Position numbers and translations under genes: made by a program. Source: Monocercomonoides exilis (lineage: Eukaryota > Preaxostyla > Oxymonadida > Polymastigidae). From it: DNA of 64,000 nucleotides. Below, piece after piece: positions 42,532 through 52,426 of the stretch; the first letter of the stretch is position 1; each line of letters starts with the position of its first letter. Location: positions 1,189,501-1,253,500 of the forward strand of contig LSRY02000008.1 of assembly GCA_001643675.2 (NCBI GenBank). The letters are read 5' to 3'. Below the pieces are notes generated by a model, which saw only the letters and a program-made list of their open reading frames with translations, was not told the DNA's origin and made no database searches.

Positions 42532-44232
42532 GTGTTGCCAGAAGCGCTGGGGGAGCATGAAACATGGGACATGGAAACACTACTTTTTTTTTGGGCATTC
42601 CTGGAAGAAATTGGGAGAAAACAGCAGCAGAAGATATTTGGCAGAATGAGCCAGGCAGAAAAAATGGAGCGAACGGGAAAAGGAATTTTTGTGGGATTTT
42701 TTATTTACAAAAATCTTTTCGGAAGCAGCAGCAGAAGAGGCAGAAAAGAGGAACTCAAGCTCAATGGGATATTTTTTGACATGGCACAAAGGATCATGTG
42801 GCAAATAAGTGAAGGGAAAGGAAGAACTTCTGTGAATGAATTTCATTTCTCTTCTTTTTGCCAATTTTTCTCATCACCTTCTATTCCCCTTATATCCCTC
42901 TCCAAATTATCATTTTTCAACATCTCAACAGCAACTTCGACATGCTCGCCTTCAACCACAATGTCAACCCAAACCTCTTGTTTTATGAACAGCTGCTCAT
43001 TTTCTTCTGTTTGCGATGCATATGATGGCGGGATTATTCATTCCCTCAACAACCCCTTGGCTTCCTTGACAGCCTCAAATACATCATTCATCGGGTGTTG
43101 CAGAACAAGAAATGTTGAATATATTGGAACTTCAGGTAATAAGAAACACCCAGAGAGACAAAATGAAACATTCAATGGAACGAATACATTCACTTGGTGC
43201 GAATGGGATGGGTCGAAAACAGCGGGAAAAGGCGATTCATGGGATGATGGTATATCGAGCGGGGGAGCGATATGCATGTTCAATTTAGGAGAAGGAGTAT
43301 TGTCTATTTTGTTTTGCAAGTTCAACAACTGCTATTCCGACGCATATGGGGGAGGTGTATTTTGCCATGCAATCAAGACAATTGTGTGTGAGAACAGCAC
43401 ATTCAGCAGCTGCACAGCACAAGCAAATACAGGTGGCGGAATTCATGCTTATATAATTTCAACGTGTGCTCGGATCAGCGGATGTGAATTCCAGAATTGT
43501 AAAGCAAATAATGGTGGAGGAGGTTTGAGATTAGAAAATTTTCAGGTTTCAGGAACAGGATGCATTGGAACAGAAAGTGGAGGAGGGGAGAGCGCGTGTG
43601 TGTTTGACTGCAGTTTCACTTCGTGTTCAGTGACAAATTCATATGGTGGAGGCATGTATTGCACTAACATTCCAGCTGCATTCAAGATCAAGAATATTAG
43701 ATTTCTTTTTTGCTCTGCTGTTTCATATGGCGGAGGGTTGCGATTATATACAGATAAAACAACAATGCCAATTGATTTGCATTATTGTTATTTTCTTTTT
43801 TTCCACGAATGCAAATGCTCAGCCAATCCTCCACGCGGACATGATATTGCATATGCAGATTATTACAAACATTTTTTGGATTCTGGAAATCCGTTTTTCG
43901 AGTGCTATGCTACAAATGCTGATGATAGGAGATTATTTTATGAATACTATGATGGTACTAATTGGATCCACAAGCACACAGAAAAGTGGGATTGGCTGAA
44001 GGACAAAACGATATATGTTTCTGTTGGTGGAGATGATAATATTGAGTTGTGTGGGATGAATGAAACATATCCGTGTCTGACGGTGAAGAAGGCATTCGAG
44101 ATGTGTAAGATACAAATTAGCTTGGCAATCACGCTGATGGAAGGGAATCACACAAGCGAGACAACAACGATTGAGATTGGGACAAAGAAGATTTCAGTTA
44201 TTGGAATGGGCAAAGAGAAGAAGAAAATCTGA
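42532..44232 (+). CDS. Gene G-right: mosaic beta-helix-like family protein
   Basis: A 566-codon frame that begins right at a splice acceptor. Its first 95 residues are leader sequence (FLEEIGRKQQQK, GRMSQAEKME, FGSSSRRGRK), homologous to gene C's leader but without its stops. From SKLSFFNISTATSTC to SSGGAI it is identical to gene E. From there to GMGKEKKKI it mirrors G-left, except for a patch at about 43453-43643 where YIISTCARISGCEFQNCKAN replaces the G-left version. Core landmarks are as in the other copies, and truncation is at the same GKEK point as G-left. At least three sources are therefore visible in one open frame. Likely a surface-type protein fragment. Confidence 0.7.
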   Translation: MLPEALGEHETWDMETLLFFWAFLEEIGRKQQQKIFGRMSQAEKMERTGKGIFVGFFIYKNLFGSSSRRGRKEELKLNGIFFDMAQRIMWQISEGKGRTSVNEFHFSSFCQFFSSPSIPLISLSKLSFFNISTATSTCSPSTTMSTQTSCFMNSCSFSSVCDAYDGGIIHSLNNPLASLTASNTSFIGCCRTRNVEYIGTSGNKKHPERQNETFNGTNTFTWCEWDGSKTAGKGDSWDDGISSGGAICMFNLGEGVLSILFCKFNNCYSDAYGGGVFCHAIKTIVCENSTFSSCTAQANTGGGIHAYIISTCARISGCEFQNCKANNGGGGLRLENFQVSGTGCIGTESGGGESACVFDCSFTSCSVTNSYGGGMYCTNIPAAFKIKNIRFLFCSAVSYGGGLRLYTDKTTMPIDLHYCYFLFFHECKCSANPPRGHDIAYADYYKHFLDSGNPFFECYATNADDRRLFYEYYDGTNWIHKHTEKWDWLKDKTIYVSVGGDDNIELCGMNETYPCLTVKKAFEMCKIQISLAITLMEGNHTSETTTIEIGTKKISVIGMGKEKKKI

Positions 44233-44357
44233 TTGGAGGTGGATTTGTGTTGTTCATCCTTCTCATCTTCTTCATCTTCTTCATCTTCGCATTCTTTGTT
44301 GTCTTTGTTTTTTTCTTTTTCTCTTCCTATTCTTTTTATTAGCAAGACACATTTTCA

Positions 44358-44744
44358 TTGACTTCTTTGCCATATTCTATTTCATTATCATCTAATTCTT
44401 CTTCGCTTTTAAAAAGAAATCCATTGATTTTTTTCATCCTTTTCCTCTTTCTCTTTGCCATCATTAGCCTCATATTTTTTTTTTTTTGTTTTGTTTTATT
44501 CAGGTTTTCGTTCCCTTTCTTTTTCCTCTCCTTCGAAATCTTATTCAGAGATTTGGGATTTTGGAGTTCTTGGAGAAGAAGGAAATGTGAGGATTGGAAA
44601 GAGAAAATATATCAGGAGAAAAGGAAAGGAATGAGATTGACAATGAGATTGGAATCAAAGGCGAAGAAGATGGATGAAGTGGAAGAAAGAATCAATATTA
44701 GAAGAAGAAGAAGAAAGAAAAAGCCAGTGAAGAGGAGCGAATGA
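44358..44744 (+). other. Leader open frame/exon of gene H
   Basis: Exact mirror of 26185-26571. The acceptor at 44503 (TTTTATTCAG) precedes exon-like sequence with RRRKCEDWKEKIYQ. Confidence 0.35.
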
Positions 44745-45015
44745 AAAAGGCATGAGTTTTTATTTATCATAATAATAGCATCTTATCTTGTAATTTCTTT
44801 TCTTTCTTTTTTTTGTATATATATATTTATTTAAAAGAGAATAGGATTTTAGAAAAGGAGGGGAAGCGACAGAAGAAAGAGCGAAAAGCTGATGAGATGA
44901 CAAAAGAAGGAGTCTGGCAAGAATTTGAGAAAAAAAAGGTATTACTAAGAAAACAGATTGAAAAGGAATGAATGGCGAGGAAATGGAGGAAAAAAGAATT
45001 TGAAGATAGAATGTT

Positions 45016-46857
45016 TTGAGGAGCATTTGCAGAAGAGTGGGAAAAAGGGAAGGGGATGAAAAGTTTGTTGTGGGGATGGGGAGGGAAGATGAGGCAGAGG
45101 CATTTGATGTGAGTGGGAGCATTGGGGTGTTGACAAATATCACATTGAAGGGGTGGGGAAGAGGGGGAGAGATCTATTCAGGCAGGCTGTTTGGAGGGAA
45201 GGGATATGGAGGGGAGAAGGGTGGAGGTGAAGAAAAAGGAGGAGAAGGAGGAGAAATGGGAAGAGGAAGAGAAGGAGAAGGCATTGAAGGGAGTATTTCG
45301 GTGAGCGAATCACACTTCTCTTCTTTTTGCGTCTCATCAGCCCCATTCCTCTCATCCCCTTCAATACCCCTTGTATCCCTCTCCAAATTATCATTTTTCA
45401 ACATTTCAACAGCAACTTCGACATGCTCGCCTTCAACCACAATGTCAACCCAAACCTCTTGTTTTATGAACAGCTGCTCATTTTCTTCTGTTTGTGATGC
45501 ATATGATGGCGGGATTGTTCATTCCCTCAACAATCCCTATGCCTCTCTGACTGCCTCAAACACCTCATTTGTTGGGTGTTGCAGGACAAGAAATGTTGTA
45601 TGTGAAGGAAATGCAGATGGAAAGTTGACTCCAGGGAGACAAAATACAACGGATAATGGAGCAAACTCATTCACTTGGTGTGAATGGAGCGGATCGAAGA
45701 CGACAGGAGAAAGTGACTCTTATACTGATGGAATATCAAGTGGAGGGGCCATCTGCATGTACAATCTCAATTATGGAGAACTTTCTGTTTCGAATTGTCT
45801 GTTTAATAACTGTTTTGCATTCAGTCGCGGAGGTGGGATTATGTGCAATACAATAAAGTCTGTTCATATAGAAAATAATGTGTTCAATGCCTGTACAGCA
45901 CAAAATCAATATGGAGGAGGGTTATACGTTGTAATGATTTCAACATGTGTTCGGATCAGCGGATGTGAATTCCAGGATTGCAAAGCAAGAGAACGTGGAG
46001 GAGGACTTCTTCTTGAAAATTTTCAGGTTTCAGAAACAGGATGCATTCCAACAGAAAATGAGGGAGGGGAGAGTGCGTGTGTGTTTGACTGCTGCTTCAC
46101 TTCATGCTCATTGACAAGCAATGGAGGTGGAGGCATGCGTTGTGTGACTGTTCCAAGTCAGTTCAAAATGAGGAGCATTCAATTTATTTCATGTACAGCA
46201 AATGGATATGGTGGAGGGTTGGAATTGTATCCAAATCGAGCAACAGCGCCAAATGATAAATTTTATTGTTATTTTTTGTTCTTCCATGAATGCAAATGCA
46301 GAACAACCTCCAATCCATATGGGCATGATGTGATGTATTATGATTATTATAATGCCATTTCGACTTCAGATAATCCATTTCATGAATGTTACACAACAAA
46401 CACAGATGACAAGAGAGTATGTTATGGATATAATTACTCGAATGCAGGTGCCTGGACATTTCAGTACACCGAAAAGAAGGAATGGTTGAAAGATAAGACG
46501 ATTTATGTTTCTGTGAATGGAAATGATAATTTTGAGTTGTGCGGGGCAAATGAATCAAATCCGTGTCTGACAGTGAAGAAGGCGTTTGAGATGTGTAAGA
46601 TACAGATAAGCTTGTCAGTCACGCTGATGGAAGGGAATCACACAAGCGAGATAGCAACGATTGAGATTGGGACAAAGAAGATTTCGGTTATTAGGATGGG
46701 CAAAGAGAAGAACCAAATTGGGTTGGAGGTGGATTTGTATTGTTCATCCTTTCTTCATATTTCTTTTCACTTCTTTTTTATTTTTTATAAATTCAAGCTG
46801 AATAACAGAATTTTATTGTTGGAAACACAGAAAATTATTTTAAATGGGTATTTTTGA
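45016..46857 (+). CDS. Gene H: beta-helix-like family protein, mosaic, 3'-truncated
   Basis: A 613-codon frame opening at TTG; the upstream exon is probably in the leader. The first 165 or so residues, with the Gly/Glu-rich segment, are identical to gene E. Identity stops within the DAYDGGI segment, which is the outer edge of the large palindrome. The middle (GAICMYNLNYGELSVSNCLF to GGGIMCNTIKSV) is close to gene B, and CKCRTTSNPYGHDVMYY to NYSNAGAW is close to gene D. It ends IEIGTKKISVIRMGKEKNQI followed by about 45 AT-rich-coded residues. The truncation junction, GGAGGTGGATTTGT and on, is shared with G. It is the last family member before the core-gene segment. Confidence 0.65.
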   Translation: MRSICRRVGKREGDEKFVVGMGREDEAEAFDVSGSIGVLTNITLKGWGRGGEIYSGRLFGGKGYGGEKGGGEEKGGEGGEMGRGREGEGIEGSISVSESHFSSFCVSSAPFLSSPSIPLVSLSKLSFFNISTATSTCSPSTTMSTQTSCFMNSCSFSSVCDAYDGGIVHSLNNPYASLTASNTSFVGCCRTRNVVCEGNADGKLTPGRQNTTDNGANSFTWCEWSGSKTTGESDSYTDGISSGGAICMYNLNYGELSVSNCLFNNCFAFSRGGGIMCNTIKSVHIENNVFNACTAQNQYGGGLYVVMISTCVRISGCEFQDCKARERGGGLLLENFQVSETGCIPTENEGGESACVFDCCFTSCSLTSNGGGGMRCVTVPSQFKMRSIQFISCTANGYGGGLELYPNRATAPNDKFYCYFLFFHECKCRTTSNPYGHDVMYYDYYNAISTSDNPFHECYTTNTDDKRVCYGYNYSNAGAWTFQYTEKKEWLKDKTIYVSVNGNDNFELCGANESNPCLTVKKAFEMCKIQISLSVTLMEGNHTSEIATIEIGTKKISVIRMGKEKNQIGLEVDLYCSSFLHISFHFFFIFYKFKLNNRILLLETQKIILNGYF

Positions 46858-47747
46858 AAACATCATAATTTTTTTTAATGATGGAATTAACATTTGATAT
46901 TCAGTTTGCTAAAAAAATCATTTTTCAAATGAAATTATGAAAATAATAATTGATTTTTTTTTCGAAATCTGTGAGTTCATAATTTTGAGATATTCTATTT
47001 GAATGATAAAACTATATCAAAAATTATATATATATATTTATTTATTTGGCCTCAAATTAATTTTTTTTCTTTTTCATTCAACTCTTTTAACAATGAAAAT
47101 ATAAAAGTCCAAAGATTTGATTTCAAAAATTGTTGTTAAATTTTTTGAGTATTTTTTTTTTTTATTTATTTTTATTTTTTATTTTTTTATTTTTATTTTT
47201 TTATTTATTTATTTTTTATTTGGTTAACAATAACTTTTTTTCAGTAAAAAATGAAAAATGAGATCGTTATTGAAATGATGAGTTATTTTGTGAGGATGTT
47301 TTGAGAATACAGTTTTTTTAACAAATAATAATAATTACAGAAACAAAATATTCGATGAGCTGATTTGAAAATAACATCATGCAATTATATTCGAAATATG
47401 ACATTCAAATTAATTTGGAAATGTTTTTATTTCATAGAAATTTTTGCAAAATTCAATTTCACAATTGGGATTACATTTTTTGCTTTATGAATTTTGTTCC
47501 ATTCTTAATATTCGGACCAATTAATCATTTTTTTTATTATTCTGTATATTTTTGACATGGAAATGAAAGACTGACAATGAAAAAGTTAAAGAAAAAGTCT
47601 GGAATAAATCGTTGTTTTTTTCACAAAAGCTGGAATTTTGTCCCAATTTTCATCAAAAAACATTTATTAGAATTATTCAAATTTCAAAAAGAAAAACACA
47701 TATTCCGTTTTTTTTCTTTGCAGCAGGTTTTTTTTTTTTTTTAATGG

Positions 47748-47949
47748 CTGATCCTTTTTGAAATCAAACTTTCGTTCGAGTTTTGATCAGAAATTTAATC
47801 TCAATGGGATTTTAGAATAAAATTAGTTTTAACAATTAAAACGTCATGAACAAAATGTATTAACAGTTAAAGTTCAATTTTTCAAAATCCCTTTTAGAAA
47901 AATTTTTTGATCAAAACTCGAACGAAAGTTTGATTTCAAAAAGGATCAG
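47748..47949. mobile_element. Small foldback/MITE-like element with about 48-bp terminal inverted repeats
   Basis: The left end CTGATCCTTTTTGAAATCAA runs on through CTTTCGTTCGAGTTTTGATC. The right end is its reverse complement, GATCAAAACTCGAACGAAAG through AAAAAGGATCAG, essentially perfect over 40 bp or more. About 105 bp of AT-rich non-coding interior. No clear target duplication. Confidence 0.65.
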
Positions 47950-48079
47950 TCAAACTTCATTGAAATTACACTTTTTCATCAGATTTCTGTTCTCACTCGC
48001 TAAACTTCACCAGAATGGAAACAACAGCTTTTTTGAGTTTCAAATTTTTTTTAGTGAAGTTTTGTGAGTTTGAACGGAA

Positions 48080-48344
48080 ATATGGGTGATTATTTTAAAA
48101 ATCATATATTTTTTCGGGGTGTTGAATTTTCAAAGATTGAAAGTTTTTCGAAAGAAATTTTTATTTCAAAAGAAAAGAAGCATAAAAATTGTTTTCATTA
48201 ACAAATGTCATGCTGAAACAAAAGATAAAAATGTTTTGAATAAGCCTTTTCACTTTTCTGTGTTCTTTTATTATTATTCAAGAGATATTCTTGAACCGAA
48301 ATTTTTGAAAGAAAAATTTTGATATCAAAAATAATCACCCATAT
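48080..48344. mobile_element. MITE-like element of about 265 bp
   Basis: Starts ATATGGGTGATTATTTTAAA and ends in the inverted form (CAAAAATAATCACCCATAT). The terminal repeat is about 27 bp and imperfect. The same motif ends or starts other sites in this window, and the 22680-22943 element is the same size. Confidence 0.5.
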
Positions 48345-48794
48345 AAATATTTTAGACAATTTTGTATTATTTTTTTAAAAACAAACAAAAAGAAAAGTTT
48401 CAAAAAAAAAGTTTCCCTCGAAAACAAACATTTCATGCTATCTCAATCAAATATTGTTATAGATGATCATTAAAATTCCGATGTGATTATCTCCAATTTT
48501 TTGCAGTATATCCGCTTATCACAAATAATCAAAAATTGTTGTTATGTCCATGAAAGTCACATTTTAACACTTAACTTTTCTTATTTGATCTCATGTGTTG
48601 TGTTGGCAAACTGTCCCTATACGTAAAACGAGTTGATGGGAAACCTCAATCTCTATAACTTTAATAATAAAAAAATCAAAATAAAATATTTCACATAAAT
48701 TAAAAACTCAAAAGAAGAATCAAAGAGAAAAAAATGATTCACATTATTTTGTTTCGATAAGTTCAAATATGGGTCAAAATTCGAGCATTTTTGT

Positions 48795-48798
<4 letters not shown>

Positions 48799-48844
<46 letters not shown>
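48799..48844 (+). repeat. 46-bp poly(A) tract
   Basis: An uninterrupted run of A. It could be a simple slippage tract or the tail of a retroposed fragment. The sequence before it (ATGGGTCAAAATTCGAGCAT) was not recognised. Confidence 0.9.
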
Positions 48845-48846
<2 letters not shown>

Positions 48847-49372
48847 GAGGTGAACAAAATTCTTGAAGCAAAAAATATGGTGCCATATTTCTTTCCTTTA
48901 TTTTTTTTCTCACAAAATTCAAACTTATCAACAATTCTTTTCATTCTCAATTCAAAATATTACTGCAAGAATTAAATCAATTTTTCGCATAAATTCAGAA
49001 TCACCAATTTAAAAAGCTTTTAGTTTTTATCCATCCATTCTTCCCTTCGCTACCATTCCTTTTCCAATTGAGAATCAATAATATTTATTTTTCTCAATAA
49101 AACCTCCTCCTCTCCTCATTGCAATCTCTTCATCTTTATTAAATACAAAGGAAAAAAAAAAATAATTATAAAAAAAGGAAATGATCAAAATCAAAAATCA
49201 AAAAAAAAATTTTTTTTCACAAATTTCAAACAAAAACACCAATAACACAAAACAACAATAAAAATAACAATTTTTATTTCCAATTTCAATAACAATAAAA
49301 ACAAATCAAAACAAAGCAAAATCCCTCTTCTTCGTCCTCTCTCTTCACCCACCTCTCCTCCCTCTCCTCCCT

Positions 49373-49455
49373 CTTCTCCTCTTCTCCTCTTCTCCTCTTC
49401 TCCTCTTCTCCTCTTCTCCTCTTCTCCTCTTCTCCTCTTCTCCTCTTCTCCTCTC
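49373..49455 (+). repeat. 8-bp minisatellite (CTTCTCCT)n, about 10 copies
   Basis: Near-perfect tandem octamer on the + strand inside a wider pyrimidine tract. Confidence 0.9.
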
Positions 49456-49679
49456 TTGCCTCTTCCCTTCCTTCTTTTAAACATAAAGAAAAAGAAAATC
49501 ACTTTTTCTGACCCCTCTTCTGCATCATCAAGAACAAACAGAATATATAAAAAAAAAGGAAAAGGGAAAAAAATAAAAATAAAAAAAAGAACGAAAAAAA
49601 AAAAAAAAAAGAGGAATAACACTGTCAACTGGGTGTGACTGCCTCCCGCCCCACTAAAAAATTGCCTCGCACTCGTCAC

Positions 49680-49830
49680 TCTATTTGTCTGTCTGTATGT
49701 CTGTCTGTCTGTCTATCTATCTATCTGCCTTGTCTTATCTTGTCTTGTCTTGTCTCTAATTGTGTCTGTGTGTCTGTGTGTCTGTCTGTCTGTCTATCTT
49801 GTCTTGTCTTTTCTGTCTGTCTGTCTGTCT
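49680..49830 (+). repeat. (CTGT)n / (CTTGT)n simple repeat cluster
   Basis: Alternating CTGT, CTAT and CTTGT units in two blocks (about 49686-49730 and 49757-49830). Confidence 0.85.
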
Positions 49831-49942
49831 AATCTTCTCTTCCCCTCTCTTTTCTTTCTCCTTCTCCCTCTCCCTCTCCCTCTCCTTCTTCTCAATTAAT
49901 TCGTTCTTCTTCTTCTTCTTCTTCTTCTCTTCTTACTCCTCC

Positions 49943-50258
49943 TCATTCCCCCGCCTCTGTCCACAGCGACTGGCTTGTTGCCGACCTCCTCAGCGTCACC
50001 AGCGCCTTCGGATCAAGCTCATCTTTCTTCTTCAGCAGCTTCGACAGCTTTTCCACTCTTTCATTGTCCCACTTCTTATGCAGCATTAGCATATCTTGTT
50101 TTCTCTTGTTCCGGATCTCTTCCATTGTGGCGTCTTTTAGAGCGAAGGAGGCTGTGGAGGAAGAGGAGGTGAGCGTGCGGTGGGTGGTGCGGGGGCGTGA
50201 GGGAGAATGAGAAGAAGAAGAAGAAGGGAAACGAGAGGGAGAAGGAGAAGGGGAAGAA

Positions 50259-50290
<32 letters not shown>

Positions 50291-51442
50291 ATTCACATTT
50301 ACGCTTGAACTTGAACTAAACCCACTTTCTTTTTCTCCTCCTTCTTTTCCTCCTCCCTTCTCCTCTGCACTTTCTGTTGGCATATCCACTTCTTCTTCTT
50401 TACTCTGACTCTGACTAGAAATTTGTGTTATATTCGAATTTTGACTCGAAATCTGATTAGAAATCTGATTTTCAACAGAATTTTTACTTGAAATTTGACT
50501 TTGAGTCAAATTTTGACCAGAAATTTGACTAGAACTTTGACTTTGAACAGAATTTTGACTCAAATTTTGAACTTGATTAGAACTTTGACTAGAATTCTGG
50601 CTCTGCGCCATCACAGCGACTGGCTGATGAGGAGCAAAGAAAGAGGAAGACAATTCAGAAAAGGAGACCTCCTGTTGCGGATTCAAACCTGCGCTTCGCT
50701 CTCTGCCTCTTCTGGACGAGCGGGGCGAGGGACCGACTGTGCTATTGGTGTGCAGATAAGAGGCGGTGGAGGAGTGGAAAAGATGAGAGCGATGGGAATA
50801 AGAAGAAGAAGAACGGGGTGAAGAAAGAGAAGAAGAAGAAGAGGAGGAGGAAGAGGAGGAAGAGGAAGAAGAAGAAGAAGGAGAACGAGAAGAAGAGGAA
50901 CGAGTTGGAGAAGAAGAAGAAGGGAGGAGAGAAGGAAGAGGAGGAACAAGAGAAGAAGAAGAAGAAGAAGAAGAAGAAGTTTGTTGATTTAAACCTTTCG
51001 CATCTTTTCCCTCTTTTCCTTCTTTTTGCAATGAAACTTGATCATTTTTGGAGAATTTGAGGGAAGAAGAAGGAGAAGAATTTCGAGAGGAATTTCGAGA
51101 GGAGGAGGAAGAAGAGGAGGAGGAAGAAGAAGAAGGAAAAGAAGGAAAAGAAGAGGAAAAGGAAGAAGAAGAAGAAGATGAAGAAGAAGGATACAGCAAC
51201 GAATTGTTCTTCTCCTTTTTGCTGTTTCTCCCTTTTATTTGATAAAACTGGCTTTCCATTTTTCTTCTTCTTTCTCTTTCTCTTTCTCTTTCTTTGCTTC
51301 TTCTTCTTCTTTCTTCGATGTCTAATGAACGGGAAGTCAACGAGCCAGAAATGTCTTCTGAATAATCACGCAAGAGGAACGAAGAAGAAGAAGAAGAAGA
51401 AGGAGAAGAAGAAGAAGAATTAAATGAAGAAGAACGAGAAGA

Positions 51443-51473
<31 letters not shown>

Positions 51474-52229
51474 TGAGAACGAGAAGGAGAAGAAGAAGGA
51501 GAAAGAGAAAGAGAAGAAGAAAGAGAAGAAGAAGAAGAAGAAGAAATAGAATGAGAAGGAGGAGGGAAAGAAGAAGTTAAAGGATCAGTTCTGTGTCTTA
51601 TCAGTTTCTTGGATTCAAAAGAAGAAGAAGAAGAAGAATTAATAGAAGGAGAAAGAGAAAGAGAAGGAGAAAGAGAAGAAGAGGAAGAAGAAGAAGAGGA
51701 AGAAGAAGAATTTAATGAAGAAGAAGAAGGAGGTAGAGGCAAAGGAACATGACTTCTGGGTGAATTTTGAGATTTTCCATATGAAATTCTTTGGTTGTTT
51801 AAGCGAGAAAGACGAGAAGGAGAAGGAGAGGGAGAAGAAGAAGAGGAGGAGGAAGAAGAGGAAGACAAAGAAGATAAAGAAGATAACGAAGAAAGAGGAG
51901 GAATTTTGATTCTGTTTGAAGAAGGAGAAGGAGAAAGAGAAGAAGAAGAAGAAGAAGAAGAAGAAGAAGAAGAAGAATTAGAAGAAGACAAATGTTTTCT
52001 TTTATGCTCTTTCATAAGAATTTCTTGATATCTTGTAAGAGAAGGAGAATGAGAAGGAGAGGAGGAGGAGGAAGAGGAGGAAGAAGAAGAATTAGAACGA
52101 GAAGGAGAAGAAGAGGAAGATAAAGAAGAGGAAGAAAGAGAAGAGGAAGAGGAAGAAGAAGAAGAATTTAACAACTTAATATTTTTATTTGATTGATAAG
52201 CTTTATTTCTTTGAAGTGCTTTTTGAGAA

Positions 52230-52260
<31 letters not shown>

Positions 52261-52394
52261 AACTTGAAGAAGAAGAAAGAGAAAAAGAAGGAGAAGGAGA
52301 AAGAGAAGAAGAAGAAGATAATGATGATGATGTGTTAACCAATGAAATGGTAGCAAAAGGATGAGAAGAAGAAGAAGAAGATGTGGAAGAAAGA

Positions 52395-52426
<32 letters not shown>

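Larger units (their letters stand above)
25440..45490. repeat. Giant palindrome of about 20 kb with gene-bearing arms
   Basis: Reading inward, the arms are: outer, 25440-27835 against 43095-45490 (positions sum to 70929); middle, clearly diverged or non-homologous; inner, 29690-35286 against 35353-40960 (positions sum to about 70639-70644). Gene order is mirrored: E, G-left, F | F-prime, G-right, H. The inner arms are almost identical. One mismatch lies 30 bp from the loop, at 35257 (C) against 35382. The centre is a 66-bp unpaired spacer. Confidence 0.9.
46858..49942. other. AT-rich intergenic region between the gene-family array and the kinesin
   Basis: About 3 kb with no credible gene. 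It contains a T/A-rich low-complexity run at 47150-47222, two small inverted-repeat elements, a 46-bp A tract, a pyrimidine minisatellite and a tetranucleotide array, each listed separately. Part of the last kilobase may be 3' UTR of the kinesin gene. Confidence 0.6.

Noticed and set aside
25440-45490. Large palindrome as purely an assembly fold-back
   Set aside because: Arms differ in discrete patches that match other loci, and the middle section is non-identical. An artefact limited to the innermost arms is still possible.
3398-46857. Bacterial polymorphic outer-membrane protein or transferred bacterial adhesin
   Set aside because: The GGG/Cys beta-helix look is similar, but the copies have intron-containing leaders and AT-rich eukaryotic flanks. 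No bacterial neighbours or autotransporter barrel were seen.
49373-49455. CRISPR-like regular repeat
   Set aside because: An 8-bp pure tandem repeat without spacers, in a eukaryotic context.
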